From an uncultured Dokdonia sp. (lineage in GTDB: Bacteria > Bacteroidota > Bacteroidia > Flavobacteriales > Flavobacteriaceae): DNA of 64,000 nucleotides. The notes beneath the pieces were generated by a model. It saw only the letters and a program-made list of their open reading frames with translations. It was not told the origin of the DNA and made no database searches. Below, one piece after another: positions 34,772 through 43,181 of the stretch. The translations under genes and the position numbers were made by a program. Numbering within the stretch: position 1 is the first letter of the stretch; every line of letters starts with the position of its first letter. The stretch covers positions 62,001 to 126,000 of the forward strand of contig NZ_CANMDS010000007.1 of NCBI RefSeq assembly GCF_947496725.1, in the 5' to 3' direction.

Positions 34772-36031
34772 ATGAAAGATTTATTTGATAAAATTTACAA
34801 GGATAAGGGACCATTAGGTAAATGGGCATCAGTAGCAGAGGGATATTTTGTATTCCCAAAGTTAGAAGGGCCTATTTCTAACCGTATGAAGTTTCAAGGG
34901 AAAGAAGTGATCACGTGGAGTGTAAATGATTATTTAGGTCTTGCAAATCGTCCAGAAGTAAGAGCAGTAGATGCACAAGCAGCTGCAGATTATGGATCTG
35001 CTTACCCTATGGGTGCTCGTATGATGTCTGGTCACACAGAGCTACACGAGCAACTTCAAAATGAGTGTGCAGCCTTTGTACAAAAGGAAGCAGCTTACTT
35101 ACTTAACTTTGGTTATCAGGGCATTATGTCTACTATAGACGCGCTGGTAGGTAAGGATGATATCATTGTGTATGATGTAGATACCCACGCTTGTATTATA
35201 GATGGTGTGAGATTGCATATGGGTAAACGTTTTACCTACAAGCATAACGATATGGCAAGTATCGAAAAAAATCTTGAGCGTGCTACAAAAATGGCAGAAC
35301 AGACAGGTGGTGGAATCTTAGTGATTTCTGAAGGTGTGTTTGGTATGCGTGGAGAGCAAGGAAAACTAAAGGAAATAGTTGCTCTTAAGAAAAAATTTAA
35401 CTTCCGTTTACTTGTTGACGATGCACACGGTTTTGGTACACTAGGTGCTACTGGTGCAGGAGCAGGTGAGGAGCAAGGTGTTCAAGATGATATAGATGTA
35501 TACTTTGCAACGTTTGCAAAGTCTATGGCATCTACAGGAGCATTTATTGCTGGAGATCAAGAAATAATAGATTACTTAAAATATAACCTACGTTCACAAA
35601 TGTTTGCAAAGTCACTGCAAATGCAACTTGTGGTAGGAGCACTTAAGAGATTAGATATGCTACGCTCTATGCCAGAACTTCGTGAGAAGTTATGGGAGAA
35701 TGTAAATGCATTACAAGGTGGTCTTAAGGAAAGAGGTTTTGATATAGGTACAACACAATCTTGTGTAACACCAGTATATCTTAAAGGATCTGTGCCAGAA
35801 GCAATGGCACTTGTAAAAGACTTACGTGAGAACCACGGAGTATTCTGTTCTATTGTTGTATACCCTGTAATACCTAAAGGTCTTATACTTCTTAGAATGA
35901 TACCTACGGCATCACATACGCTTACAGACGTAGAAGAAACACTTAATGCTTTTGAAGCGATACGTGAGCGTCTTGATAATGGAACGTACAAGAGACTTTC
36001 GGCAAAGGTGGCAGAGGCTTTTGGAGCTTAA
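34772..36031 (+). CDS. alpha-oxoamine synthase, probable cysteate acyltransferase (sulfonolipid synthesis)
   Basis: Fold type I PLP enzyme of 419 residues that condenses an amino acid with an acyl thioester, losing CO2. Motifs: SVNDYLGLANRPEV, YPMGARMMSGHTELHEQLQ, DDAHGFGTLGATGAGAGE and the Schiff-base Lys250 in FATFAKSMASTG. BioF, Kbl and serine palmitoyltransferase share this fold, but no biotin gene is nearby. Adjacency to a cysteate-synthase-like gene and the flavobacterial setting point to cysteate-fatty acyltransferase, first step of the capnine backbone that is linked to gliding motility. Start at 34772: the in-frame ATG at 34739 overlaps the -7 element. Cytoplasmic or membrane-associated. 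A reductase for the third step is not in this window. Confidence 0.78.
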   Translation: MKDLFDKIYKDKGPLGKWASVAEGYFVFPKLEGPISNRMKFQGKEVITWSVNDYLGLANRPEVRAVDAQAAADYGSAYPMGARMMSGHTELHEQLQNECAAFVQKEAAYLLNFGYQGIMSTIDALVGKDDIIVYDVDTHACIIDGVRLHMGKRFTYKHNDMASIEKNLERATKMAEQTGGGILVISEGVFGMRGEQGKLKEIVALKKKFNFRLLVDDAHGFGTLGATGAGAGEEQGVQDDIDVYFATFAKSMASTGAFIAGDQEIIDYLKYNLRSQMFAKSLQMQLVVGALKRLDMLRSMPELREKLWENVNALQGGLKERGFDIGTTQSCVTPVYLKGSVPEAMALVKDLRENHGVFCSIVVYPVIPKGLILLRMIPTASHTLTDVEETLNAFEAIRERLDNGTYKRLSAKVAEAFGA

Positions 36032-36052
36032 GTCTTAAGCATAATAAAAATT

Positions 36053-36084
36053 AAAACCCGTTACTAGTTATAGTAACGGGTTTT
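36053..36084. terminator. terminator of the oxoamine synthase gene
   Basis: Perfect 14-bp stem AAAACCCGTTACTA / TAGTAACGGGTTTT with GTTA loop and a T run. Confidence 0.93.
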
Positions 36085-36087
36085 TTT

Positions 36088-36105
36088 ATGCTTTCGCGAA
36101 AGCGT
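36088..36105. repeat. iterated palindrome copy
   Basis: Exact core, outer ATGC...GCGT (one mismatch), between the terminator and the converging MscS gene. Confidence 0.93.
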
Positions 36106-36113
36106 AATAACAA

Positions 36114-36992
36114 CTATTCACTTTCACTTACCATTGATAGTTTGTTATCAAATTGCAGCGTTCTTATAGGGAATGGAATATTTACATCATTTGCATCAAA
36201 TGCTTTTTTAATAGCTAGCATCCCTTTGTGCTTTGCTGTGAGCTTCTCTTTTCCGTTTTGACAGTCTACCCAGTAACGACATACAAAGTCTATAGAACTG
36301 CCACCAAAGGCCGTGTAAAAGAATTCTACCTCCTCATTAGATCCATCTTGTGCAAATGTATTATTAATGGTCTCTTTAGTAAGCTTTTCTACCATCTCAA
36401 GGTCAGACTCATAGCCTACACCACATTCTATAACAATACGTGCGCGGTCTGTGATAGAGTAATTCTTTAGTGGATTATCTGTAATCGTTTTGTTAGGAAT
36501 GATTACAATATTGTTATCTGGTTCACGTAGGCTAAAATTATTGAGTTTTATGTCTTCTACATAGCCTGTATATCCACTCGTTTCAATCCAGTCACCTATA
36601 TTAACTCGTTTTCTAAAGGAGAGTATAATCCCTGCAATACCATTTGCAAGCGCTCCTTGTAGAGCCAGACCTATAACGAGTCCAGATACACCGGCACCAG
36701 CTATAAGTGTGTTGAGCGTTTTATCAAGATTAAGAACGCCTAAGGCAAGAAATAAGCCTACAAGCACAACGATTACGGCAAGGGCTCTACCTATAAGTTT
36801 TGTAATAGACTTTTGCGGTACATACTTCTTTACTACCTTTTGTGAGTACTTGTTTACTAGGCGTGATACAAAGTATGCGATCACAAGTACAAGTATAGCG
36901 ACTGCTAGATTAGGAAGGTTTCTTATAAATGCTTCTACCCATCCCCATAATTTGGTTGATAGATTATTTAATGATTCTGTTATTTTATCCAT
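36114..36992 (-). CDS. small-conductance mechanosensitive channel, MscS family
   Basis: Inner-membrane tension-gated channel that releases solutes on hypo-osmotic shock. The 292-residue protein has three membrane helices (about 25-45, 65-85, 93-115; the last, TLIAGAGVSGLVIGLALQGALANGIAGIIL, is the pore helix TM3 with Gly/Ala packing), followed by the beta domain (VNIGDWIETSGYTGYVEDI, NNIVIIPNKTITDNPLKNYS) and the C-terminal alpha/beta domain. Length equals E. coli MscS within a few residues. Single gene. Confidence 0.95.
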   Translation of the reverse strand: MDKITESLNNLSTKLWGWVEAFIRNLPNLAVAILVLVIAYFVSRLVNKYSQKVVKKYVPQKSITKLIGRALAVIVVLVGLFLALGVLNLDKTLNTLIAGAGVSGLVIGLALQGALANGIAGIILSFRKRVNIGDWIETSGYTGYVEDIKLNNFSLREPDNNIVIIPNKTITDNPLKNYSITDRARIVIECGVGYESDLEMVEKLTKETINNTFAQDGSNEEVEFFYTAFGGSSIDFVCRYWVDCQNGKEKLTAKHKGMLAIKKAFDANDVNIPFPIRTLQFDNKLSMVSESE

Positions 36993-37114
36993 TAGGTTTT
37001 TTTCTTTGGTTTAAAACCAAATTACCGTCAAATGTTAAAATTTCTATCTCATTTAACCTTCATTAACTAGTAAATATGGGTATTTCTAAAAAAAATTAAG
37101 AAAAATAGGAGTGC

Positions 37115-37128
37115 GCTTTCGCGAAAGC
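37115..37128. repeat. iterated palindrome copy
   Basis: Exact 14-mer that includes the last base of the stop codon of the EEP gene at 37128-38201 (minus strand). Confidence 0.93.
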
Positions 37129-38201
37129 TATCTCGTCGCCTCTAGCTCTTCTTGCTCTGCAATGCGGGCAGAAATCCTCCCATCTGCTATGATCTCTTTG
37201 ATGTCTTGAACTTCTTCTTTTGACATACTAGGGTTAGGAACGTCTACATCTACAAGCGGGAAAGCGATGTTATAATACATCGCAAAATGATCTGAACCAA
37301 AGCGTGGTAAACGCTTCATCTGGGTGACGTGCAAATCCTTTGAATAAAATAAATGATCTAGCGGAAATCTAAGCAACCAGTAGTTTGCGTGGAAGGATGG
37401 ATACAACCCTCTTCCTACACGTGGGTCAAGATATCCTGTCATTTTACTAAAAAGGCGTGAGGTTTTAGACCATACCACATCATTGAGATCACCACATACT
37501 ACGGTAGCGTCTTGTGACTCTCTACATTTTTTACCCACAAGCATAAGTTCTGCATCCCGTTCTTTTGACGTTTCATTTTCTGTAGGGCTAGGTGGAGCAG
37601 GGTGTATTGCTATGAGATTGAATAGCTGGTTTGCGTAGTTTATCTCACAATGTATGGAAGGAATATCCTTTTCTACTAGATAATGTACATCTGCACTCTT
37701 AAAGGGAATTTTAGAATAGATATGCATCCCATAAAAGTTATCTAGCGTAGCTTTTACAGTATGTATATACTCTGGAAATGCCATAGAGATAGCGTCATCC
37801 CACTTTTGGTCTGACTCCATCGTAATAAATATATGAGGCTTGCTTTCTTTTATGAGTTCTATAAAGGCATCATAATGTGTATTAGTTTGTAAAACGTTTG
37901 CTGTGACCAGCGTGAGTTGTTCTTTGTGAAATTGCTGCTTAGGCTTACGTCTGTGATAAAATGGCGTGTATGGTCTTATAAGAATGACCTGGTATAGTAG
38001 TACAGCAGCAATGGCAGTAATAGCAATTATTTGCAAGACATTAAATTGCTTCCAGAAAATAAAAGCAAGGGCAATGAGTATAACTTGTATAACAGCCGTT
38101 TGTAATCGCACAAAATCAAAAAACCTAACGGTCCAGTGAGATTTAGGCAAAAGTGGTAGCAGTGGTGCTACAATAAACAAACAGATAAGCCCTATTAACA
38201 T
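37128..38201 (-). CDS. membrane-anchored endonuclease/exonuclease/phosphatase family protein (paralogue A)
   Basis: 357-residue protein with three N-terminal membrane helices (about 3-18, 35-52, 58-76) and a C-terminal EEP (DNase I-like) domain. Catalytic segments: VTANVLQ, ME in FITMESDQKWD, AIHPAPPSP, VCGDLNDVVWS (metal and catalytic Asp-Asn), and SDHFAMY (catalytic His). Substrate could be phospholipid, sugar phosphate or nucleic acid; unknown. The domain may face either side. It has a clear paralogue at 53353 with the same GDxNDVxWS, LDPR(V/I)GRG and PLDHLF signatures. A palindrome abuts its stop. Confidence 0.87.
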   Translation of the reverse strand: MLIGLICLFIVAPLLPLLPKSHWTVRFFDFVRLQTAVIQVILIALAFIFWKQFNVLQIIAITAIAAVLLYQVILIRPYTPFYHRRKPKQQFHKEQLTLVTANVLQTNTHYDAFIELIKESKPHIFITMESDQKWDDAISMAFPEYIHTVKATLDNFYGMHIYSKIPFKSADVHYLVEKDIPSIHCEINYANQLFNLIAIHPAPPSPTENETSKERDAELMLVGKKCRESQDATVVCGDLNDVVWSKTSRLFSKMTGYLDPRVGRGLYPSFHANYWLLRFPLDHLFYSKDLHVTQMKRLPRFGSDHFAMYYNIAFPLVDVDVPNPSMSKEEVQDIKEIIADGRISARIAEQEELEATR

Positions 38202-38268
38202 AGTAGTAAATGTAAACAGGCTATATGATATTTACTATATTTTTTACAATACTTTGTGACGACAGCTT

Positions 38269-39405
38269 TTAGCTCTCGCCTAAAAGCTCTTTCATTTTTG
38301 CACCTAGGGCAGACCCTCTAAGGTCTTTTGCGATAATAACTCCATTCTCATCAAGTAAAAATGTAGCTGGTATTGCACGCACACCATAGCTTCTAGGTAT
38401 TGGGTCTTGCCAGTAGTTTAAGTTAGAGACGTGGTACCAGTCCATTTTATCATCTTTAATAGCTTTTTTCCACCTAGCATCTTGCCCTGGTCTATCTAGA
38501 GATACACTTATAATGTTAAGTCCTTTATCGTGATACTGGTTGTATACATTTACAACATTAGGGTTTTCCATACGACAAGGTCTACACCAAGAAGCCCAAA
38601 AGTCTATGATCGTGTACTTTCCTAATGCATCAGATAAGGAAAGTTCTTTACCTTCTGGAGTCTTTGCGCTAAACTCTGGAGCTTTGTTACCCACACTAGC
38701 CAGAGCACTTGCAATACGTTGTGATTTGAGCTGTGCGATATAGTTTTCTACACTTTCACCTATAGGAGAATCTTGTATGTCTTTTGATAGGCTCTGGAAA
38801 TAGGCATCAGACTCTTCTACCTTAAGAACTTTTGCATTAATAAGATCAGATAGAGCTATAATTGAGACCATCTTGTCTGTATTATTCTCTACTACGGCTT
38901 TTTTATCAACAATAAATTGCTCGTCTATGTCTGAAATTTTTTCACGCATAAGAGTGACCATTACGCCATCTGTCTCACGTTGCGCTTTTTGCATTTCTTT
39001 AATGTATTGTTGTTTTTTTACAGCAGTCTGTCTAGCGCTATTTCTGTAAGAATTAAATAATTCATTTTCTAAACTTCCTGTCACAATTGATGCGCCTAGA
39101 CTATCTTTGTACAATTCTACAGTAAGAGGTTTTGCGTCCTTTACTAGTAAGAGTTGGTTATTTGGTTTTCCTTGGCTTAAGATTAAAATGCCTGTACCGT
39201 CAGTAATAGGTTTTTGAAAAGTAAACTTTTCTGCTGTTACAAGAGCAGTATCTACAGCTACACGTTTATTGTTAGAACCTAATTCTTCTAAGTAAAGCTC
39301 AGTGCCATCAGGCATTCCAGCAGCGGTACCTTGTATTGGAGAAATGTCATTATTCCCACAAGAATAAAGTAAGAAAAGTACGGCTATCGCTACTAATTGT
39401 TTCAT
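38269..39405 (-). CDS. TlpA-like thioredoxin-fold lipoprotein with DUF4369
   Basis: Envelope disulfide reductase or electron-transfer lipoprotein of 378 residues. Lipobox LLYSC (lipidated Cys16), then an N-terminal DUF4369-type beta domain to about residue 110 (TELYLEELGSNNKRVAVDTALV), a helical linker, and a C-terminal thioredoxin domain with TIIDFWASWCRPCRMENPNV (CRPC active site) and PRSYGVRAIPATFLLDENG (cis-Pro). Typical of Bacteroidota; partners unknown. A -7 element TATTTTTG lies 19 nt upstream. Confidence 0.92.
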   Translation of the reverse strand: MKQLVAIAVLFLLYSCGNNDISPIQGTAAGMPDGTELYLEELGSNNKRVAVDTALVTAEKFTFQKPITDGTGILILSQGKPNNQLLLVKDAKPLTVELYKDSLGASIVTGSLENELFNSYRNSARQTAVKKQQYIKEMQKAQRETDGVMVTLMREKISDIDEQFIVDKKAVVENNTDKMVSIIALSDLINAKVLKVEESDAYFQSLSKDIQDSPIGESVENYIAQLKSQRIASALASVGNKAPEFSAKTPEGKELSLSDALGKYTIIDFWASWCRPCRMENPNVVNVYNQYHDKGLNIISVSLDRPGQDARWKKAIKDDKMDWYHVSNLNYWQDPIPRSYGVRAIPATFLLDENGVIIAKDLRGSALGAKMKELLGES

Positions 39406-39424
39406 AAATGATTATTTTAAGTAA

Positions 39425-39432
39425 CAAAAATA
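39425..39432 (-). promoter_or_regulatory. -7 element (TATTTTTG) of the TlpA-like gene
   Basis: CAAAAATA on the plus strand; exact TAnnTTTG on the minus strand, 19 nt before the ATG at 39405. Confidence 0.5.
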
Positions 39433-39483
39433 AGAATAGTGCGTATAATAAAGAAAGAAAGAGGGCTATAGAAGCCAGAAGTT

Positions 39484-41871
39484 ATGAAAACGAGTATGCA
39501 ATTTAAAAATCAAGATTTTCCGTTGGACCTACGTTTTAGCGTGGAGAAGCTTATGGCGCACTACACGCAAGAAGCAGCAACAGATCATCTACAGGCTCAA
39601 AATAGAATTAAAGAGCTTACTCAAATAACACAAAAGTTTCCAGAGCTTGTAACAGGTATAAGCGATCTAGACAACTTATCACAATATCAAGAGCAGATAG
39701 ATAATTTACTCTTAGATCTTTTTCCTGCAGTATTACAAGGCAATGAGATAAAAATAGTCTCAATGCCATTTCAAGAGACGGTATTACAATCTACAAAGCG
39801 ATATAAGTCTATTATAGCTAGCGGAGGTGAAGAGTATACTCCAGAGATAACAAACTTTGATGATAACCATTATTATATAATGGGGTGCAGCATTATCTTA
39901 ATGCAGTATTACGGATATAAGATTGATTTTAGAAGGCCATTTTATTACGAGATACCAGATGCAAGTGGTATGACACGTTCATATAGAATGCTATATAACG
40001 GAGACTTTGTAGGTATAGAAAAAAAGCCAGAAACTCCAGAAATCACAGAAGAGGATGTTGCCGTGTTACTAGATAACTTTGATAACATAGAGGTGTGGAA
40101 AGAAAAATTCCCTTCTCAAGGTTATATTTTTAAGGGCTTTGTAATTGCAAATCTATATGATGCTACGGTAGATGTATCCATATCAAACCTAAAATCTGGT
40201 CTATTACAATATGACCAAGAGAACACAAACTTTACAGAAGATTTTCATAAAATCTTTCAGGCAATATTCAATTTACCAGAAATCCAAATAGGTTTTTCTA
40301 ACTATAATGAGCAAGAAGGTAAATTTGAGCTGGTACCCCTTAAAAAAATAAACAGCTATATCCTTTATGGTGAGACTGAGGCTACCTGTACATCTGCACT
40401 CTGTACAGGATCATATGACGCCGTTTTTAAGACAGGTAAGTATTTTGCAGTTTCAGACATCAACCATCATCATAAAAGTTTTCCAGACATCAAGATGTAT
40501 GAAAACTTTAAAGATCAAGGTATAGGGAGTGTGATTCTTGCCCCTGTGAGGTATAAGGGCAAGTTACTAGGTATTTTTGAGTTAGCTTCTCCTAATGTAG
40601 GTGAGCTTAACACTATTAATGCAAATAAGCTAGAAGATGTAATGCCTTACATTGTAGAGGCAGTAGTTAGAAATAAAGAGCAGCAAGAAAATGAGATAGA
40701 ACTCATTATTCAAAATGAGTGTACCTCAATACATCAGAGTGTCTATTGGAAGTTTGAGCAAGAGGCAAAACGCTTCTTAAAGTTGCAAGCTCAAGGAGAT
40801 GCAAATGTTCAGTTTAGAGATGTTGTTTTTAAGGATGTATATCCGTTATTTGGTCAGATTGACATAAAAGGGTCATCAGAGTCACGTAATAAAGCAACCC
40901 AAAAGGATATCTTGTTACAGCTAGATAAGGCTATAGAAATTCTAAAAGAAGCGCGTAGCATTGAGAATTTACCCATATATGAGCAACTAGAGTTTAATCT
41001 TAATGAGTTTCTAATTGAAACTACTGAGCAACTTGAGGTAGACAGTGAGCGTAAAATACTTAACTTTTTAAAAGAGAATATACGCCCATTATTCAGTCAT
41101 TTATTAAAACGCAGTGATAAGCTTAAATCACTCATCACATCATATAGAAGCCAGATAGAAGATAATCTAGGGCTTGTGTACCGACACCGTAAAGAGTATG
41201 ATGAGTCTGTTATGTTGCTTAACAAGCGTATGGCGGCCGTACTCGAAAAGAAGCAAAAAACGGCTCAAAAAATGTATCCACACTTTTTTGAATTGTTTAA
41301 AACAGATGGAGTAGAGCACAATATGTACCTGGGAGAGTCTATAACAAAAGACGATAGCTTCAATAAAATTTACCTCTATAATTTACGCTTGTGGCAACTA
41401 CAAGTAATGTGTGAGATGGAAAATGAACATTTCTCGCTTTCGCGAAAAATGGATCACCCACTAGAAGTTGCTTCTATGATATTAGTTTTTAACACCTCAT
41501 TATCGGTACGTTATAGAATGGACGAAAAACGTTTTGACGTAGATGGTACTTATAACGCAAGATATGAAGTTGTAAAAAAACGTGTAGATAAAGCTTATAT
41601 AAAAGGCACTCAAGAGCGTATTACACAAGCTGGTAAAATTACCATCGTGTACTCGCAATATGAAGACGAACAAGAATACTTACGTTATATAAAATTCTTG
41701 CAGACCAAAAATTATTTAGGATCTGAGATAGAGATACTTAAGTTAGAAGATTTACAGGCTGTTACTGGCCTCAAGGCATTACGCGTTAACGTACTTTACG
41801 CTCAGAAAAAGGGAAAAGCAAAAAAGAGCTTCTATACCTATGAAGATCTTATGGAAGAGATAAAAGCATAA
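39484..41871 (+). CDS. large GAF-domain protein of unknown function
   Basis: 795-residue cytoplasmic protein without signal peptide or membrane helix. Only the middle is recognisable: residues about 255-400 look like a GAF sensor domain (FSNYNEQEGKFELVP, ILAPVRYKGKLLGIFELASPNVGELN). The N-terminal 250 residues and the C-terminal 390 residues, helix-rich with long charged stretches (EQLEFNLNEFLIETTEQLEVDSERKI), show no kinase, cyclase, GGDEF or HTH motif. It converges on the HD-Pycsar gene, sharing a hairpin. A degenerate palindrome lies inside at 41435 (SLSRK). Role presumably in sensing a small ligand, but no output domain is visible. Confidence 0.7.
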   Translation: MKTSMQFKNQDFPLDLRFSVEKLMAHYTQEAATDHLQAQNRIKELTQITQKFPELVTGISDLDNLSQYQEQIDNLLLDLFPAVLQGNEIKIVSMPFQETVLQSTKRYKSIIASGGEEYTPEITNFDDNHYYIMGCSIILMQYYGYKIDFRRPFYYEIPDASGMTRSYRMLYNGDFVGIEKKPETPEITEEDVAVLLDNFDNIEVWKEKFPSQGYIFKGFVIANLYDATVDVSISNLKSGLLQYDQENTNFTEDFHKIFQAIFNLPEIQIGFSNYNEQEGKFELVPLKKINSYILYGETEATCTSALCTGSYDAVFKTGKYFAVSDINHHHKSFPDIKMYENFKDQGIGSVILAPVRYKGKLLGIFELASPNVGELNTINANKLEDVMPYIVEAVVRNKEQQENEIELIIQNECTSIHQSVYWKFEQEAKRFLKLQAQGDANVQFRDVVFKDVYPLFGQIDIKGSSESRNKATQKDILLQLDKAIEILKEARSIENLPIYEQLEFNLNEFLIETTEQLEVDSERKILNFLKENIRPLFSHLLKRSDKLKSLITSYRSQIEDNLGLVYRHRKEYDESVMLLNKRMAAVLEKKQKTAQKMYPHFFELFKTDGVEHNMYLGESITKDDSFNKIYLYNLRLWQLQVMCEMENEHFSLSRKMDHPLEVASMILVFNTSLSVRYRMDEKRFDVDGTYNARYEVVKKRVDKAYIKGTQERITQAGKITIVYSQYEDEQEYLRYIKFLQTKNYLGSEIEILKLEDLQAVTGLKALRVNVLYAQKKGKAKKSFYTYEDLMEEIKA
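41435..41448. repeat. iterated palindrome, degenerate copy in CDS
   Basis: CGCTTTCGCGAAAA: right arm decayed, inside the GAF-protein gene, read as SLSRK. Confidence 0.7.
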
Positions 41872-41880
41872 ATAATATAT

Positions 41881-41908
41881 CTTAGGCTTTATTTATATAA
41901 AGCCTAAG
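41881..41908. terminator. shared convergent hairpin overlapping a stop codon
   Basis: Twelve-bp perfect stem CTTAGGCTTTAT / ATAAAGCCTAAG with loop TTAT. Its right half covers the stop and last codons of the HD-Pycsar gene. Only a weak T run; function as terminator is probable. Confidence 0.6.
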
Positions 41909-43134
41909 GTCATATTAGTAAGATCTCCCACGCCTTCTACCACTGTTGCGGCTTTATCTCTATAGATAAAGAATACTGCAAACGTGATTACAGATATGAT
42001 AATACCTATCATAAAGACATTATAGGTCATACGCAGCAACTTATATTTCCTGTCGAGTACGACTCCTAAGAAGTATAAATCTTTTGTAAGTGCAGAGTAT
42101 ATATACTCTTTATCTTGCAACATTTCTCCTATAGCCCACTCATAATCTTCAAGTTTCATTTTATGAAAATTTCCAAAGAAGAGTAGGTTTACCTTTTTCT
42201 GGCGCACATCTTCTTTGTCAAATTCACCACGAGTAACATTTGGTCTAGTAGCTATAATAGACATTACCATAGAGATCATTGCAAATAGCACAAATACGGC
42301 AGTAGGATATATTAAGTGAGCATTACTTTCATTCTCAAGTTTTGGGATAAGATTTGCAAGAGCAAGAGAGATCACAATAGCGTTTACAGAGAGTAAAATG
42401 TTTGCCTTCGTATCAGCAATATCACTAAGCTTGATATGATTACGCAAAGCGATGCGATACATAGACTGTATACCTTTCTCTGGGCTTGCATCTTTAAGTT
42501 GCATTTTAAGTTTTTCCTTCTTTTTGGCTTTTTTTGCCTTTTTACGAGCCTTTGTTAGGTCATTGAGGTTACTATCTTTCTTGGGTTTCCAGTTTTCTTG
42601 GGCATAGGTGGTATAGTATCTATGCTTAACTGTAAACATCTCTATATTAGCCTTTGTCCACTCCTCTGGAGTATATTCTTTTATATCTTTAATTTTAAGT
42701 TCTTGGCGTAAATATTCGCTAGCTTCAGGAAAGTAGTCTTTTGCAAAGTGTGATGCATCTGCATCTCTAAGCACCTTCTCTAGGTAGGTTTCTGGCTCTA
42801 CTCGCATATCTGTTGCGAGTATTACTTTTTTAACTTCAGAGATGATATGATCATCTACACCTTCACCTTTTAAGAAGGTCTCAGCCATTTGTGCACTACG
42901 TGCTTCGTGCTCTTTTGTACCGTCTACATACCCTATATCGTGCAATAGTGCACCTAGTTGAAGAATGAGTTTTTCTTCATCTTTAAGGTTTTCTTCACTA
43001 TTATCTATAATTTCTTGGGTACTTTTAAGGACTCTCTTAGTATGTACGTAATTATGATATATACACGTCTTAGGTAGTTCGTTATCAAAAAGTTGTGAGA
43101 TATAGTTATCAGTTTTTTCCAGTAATTCGGTCAT
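41893..43134 (-). CDS. HD phosphohydrolase fused to Pycsar-type transmembrane effector domain
   Basis: 413-residue two-domain protein. Residues about 20-170 are an HD domain (H31 in HNYVH, HD at 65-66 in LLHDIGYVDG, D124 in LRDADASHF, all metal ligands of the superfamily). A Lys-rich linker at 196-212 follows. Residues about 222-395 match the PycTM/DUF5706 domain: IALRNHIKLSDIADTKANILLSVNAIVISL, membrane helices at about 247-263, 276-296 and 371-391, and the ATRPN segment. PycTM proteins are membrane-disrupting effectors of cyclic-pyrimidine (Pycsar) anti-phage defence. No cyclase gene is adjacent. The HD domain may degrade or sense the nucleotide. NCBI-type annotation would probably read 'Pycsar system effector family protein'. 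Divergent from the giant gene at 43182 (47 nt apart). Confidence 0.85.
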   Translation of the reverse strand: MTELLEKTDNYISQLFDNELPKTCIYHNYVHTKRVLKSTQEIIDNSEENLKDEEKLILQLGALLHDIGYVDGTKEHEARSAQMAETFLKGEGVDDHIISEVKKVILATDMRVEPETYLEKVLRDADASHFAKDYFPEASEYLRQELKIKDIKEYTPEEWTKANIEMFTVKHRYYTTYAQENWKPKKDSNLNDLTKARKKAKKAKKKEKLKMQLKDASPEKGIQSMYRIALRNHIKLSDIADTKANILLSVNAIVISLALANLIPKLENESNAHLIYPTAVFVLFAMISMVMSIIATRPNVTRGEFDKEDVRQKKVNLLFFGNFHKMKLEDYEWAIGEMLQDKEYIYSALTKDLYFLGVVLDRKYKLLRMTYNVFMIGIIISVITFAVFFIYRDKAATVVEGVGDLTNMTLGFI

Positions 43135-43181
43135 AGTGATCGTAAACGATTAGACTTCTAAAGTACATTAAAAATAGCCAT

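Noticed and set aside
34772-36031. Calling the oxoamine synthase bioF (biotin) or kbl (threonine catabolism)
   Set aside because: No biotin gene or threonine dehydrogenase is near. The neighbouring PLP lyase fits sulfonolipid synthesis better. Not excluded by sequence alone.
41893-43134. A complete Pycsar defence operon
   Set aside because: No nucleotide cyclase, second effector or mobile-element context on either side; only the effector-type domain is present.
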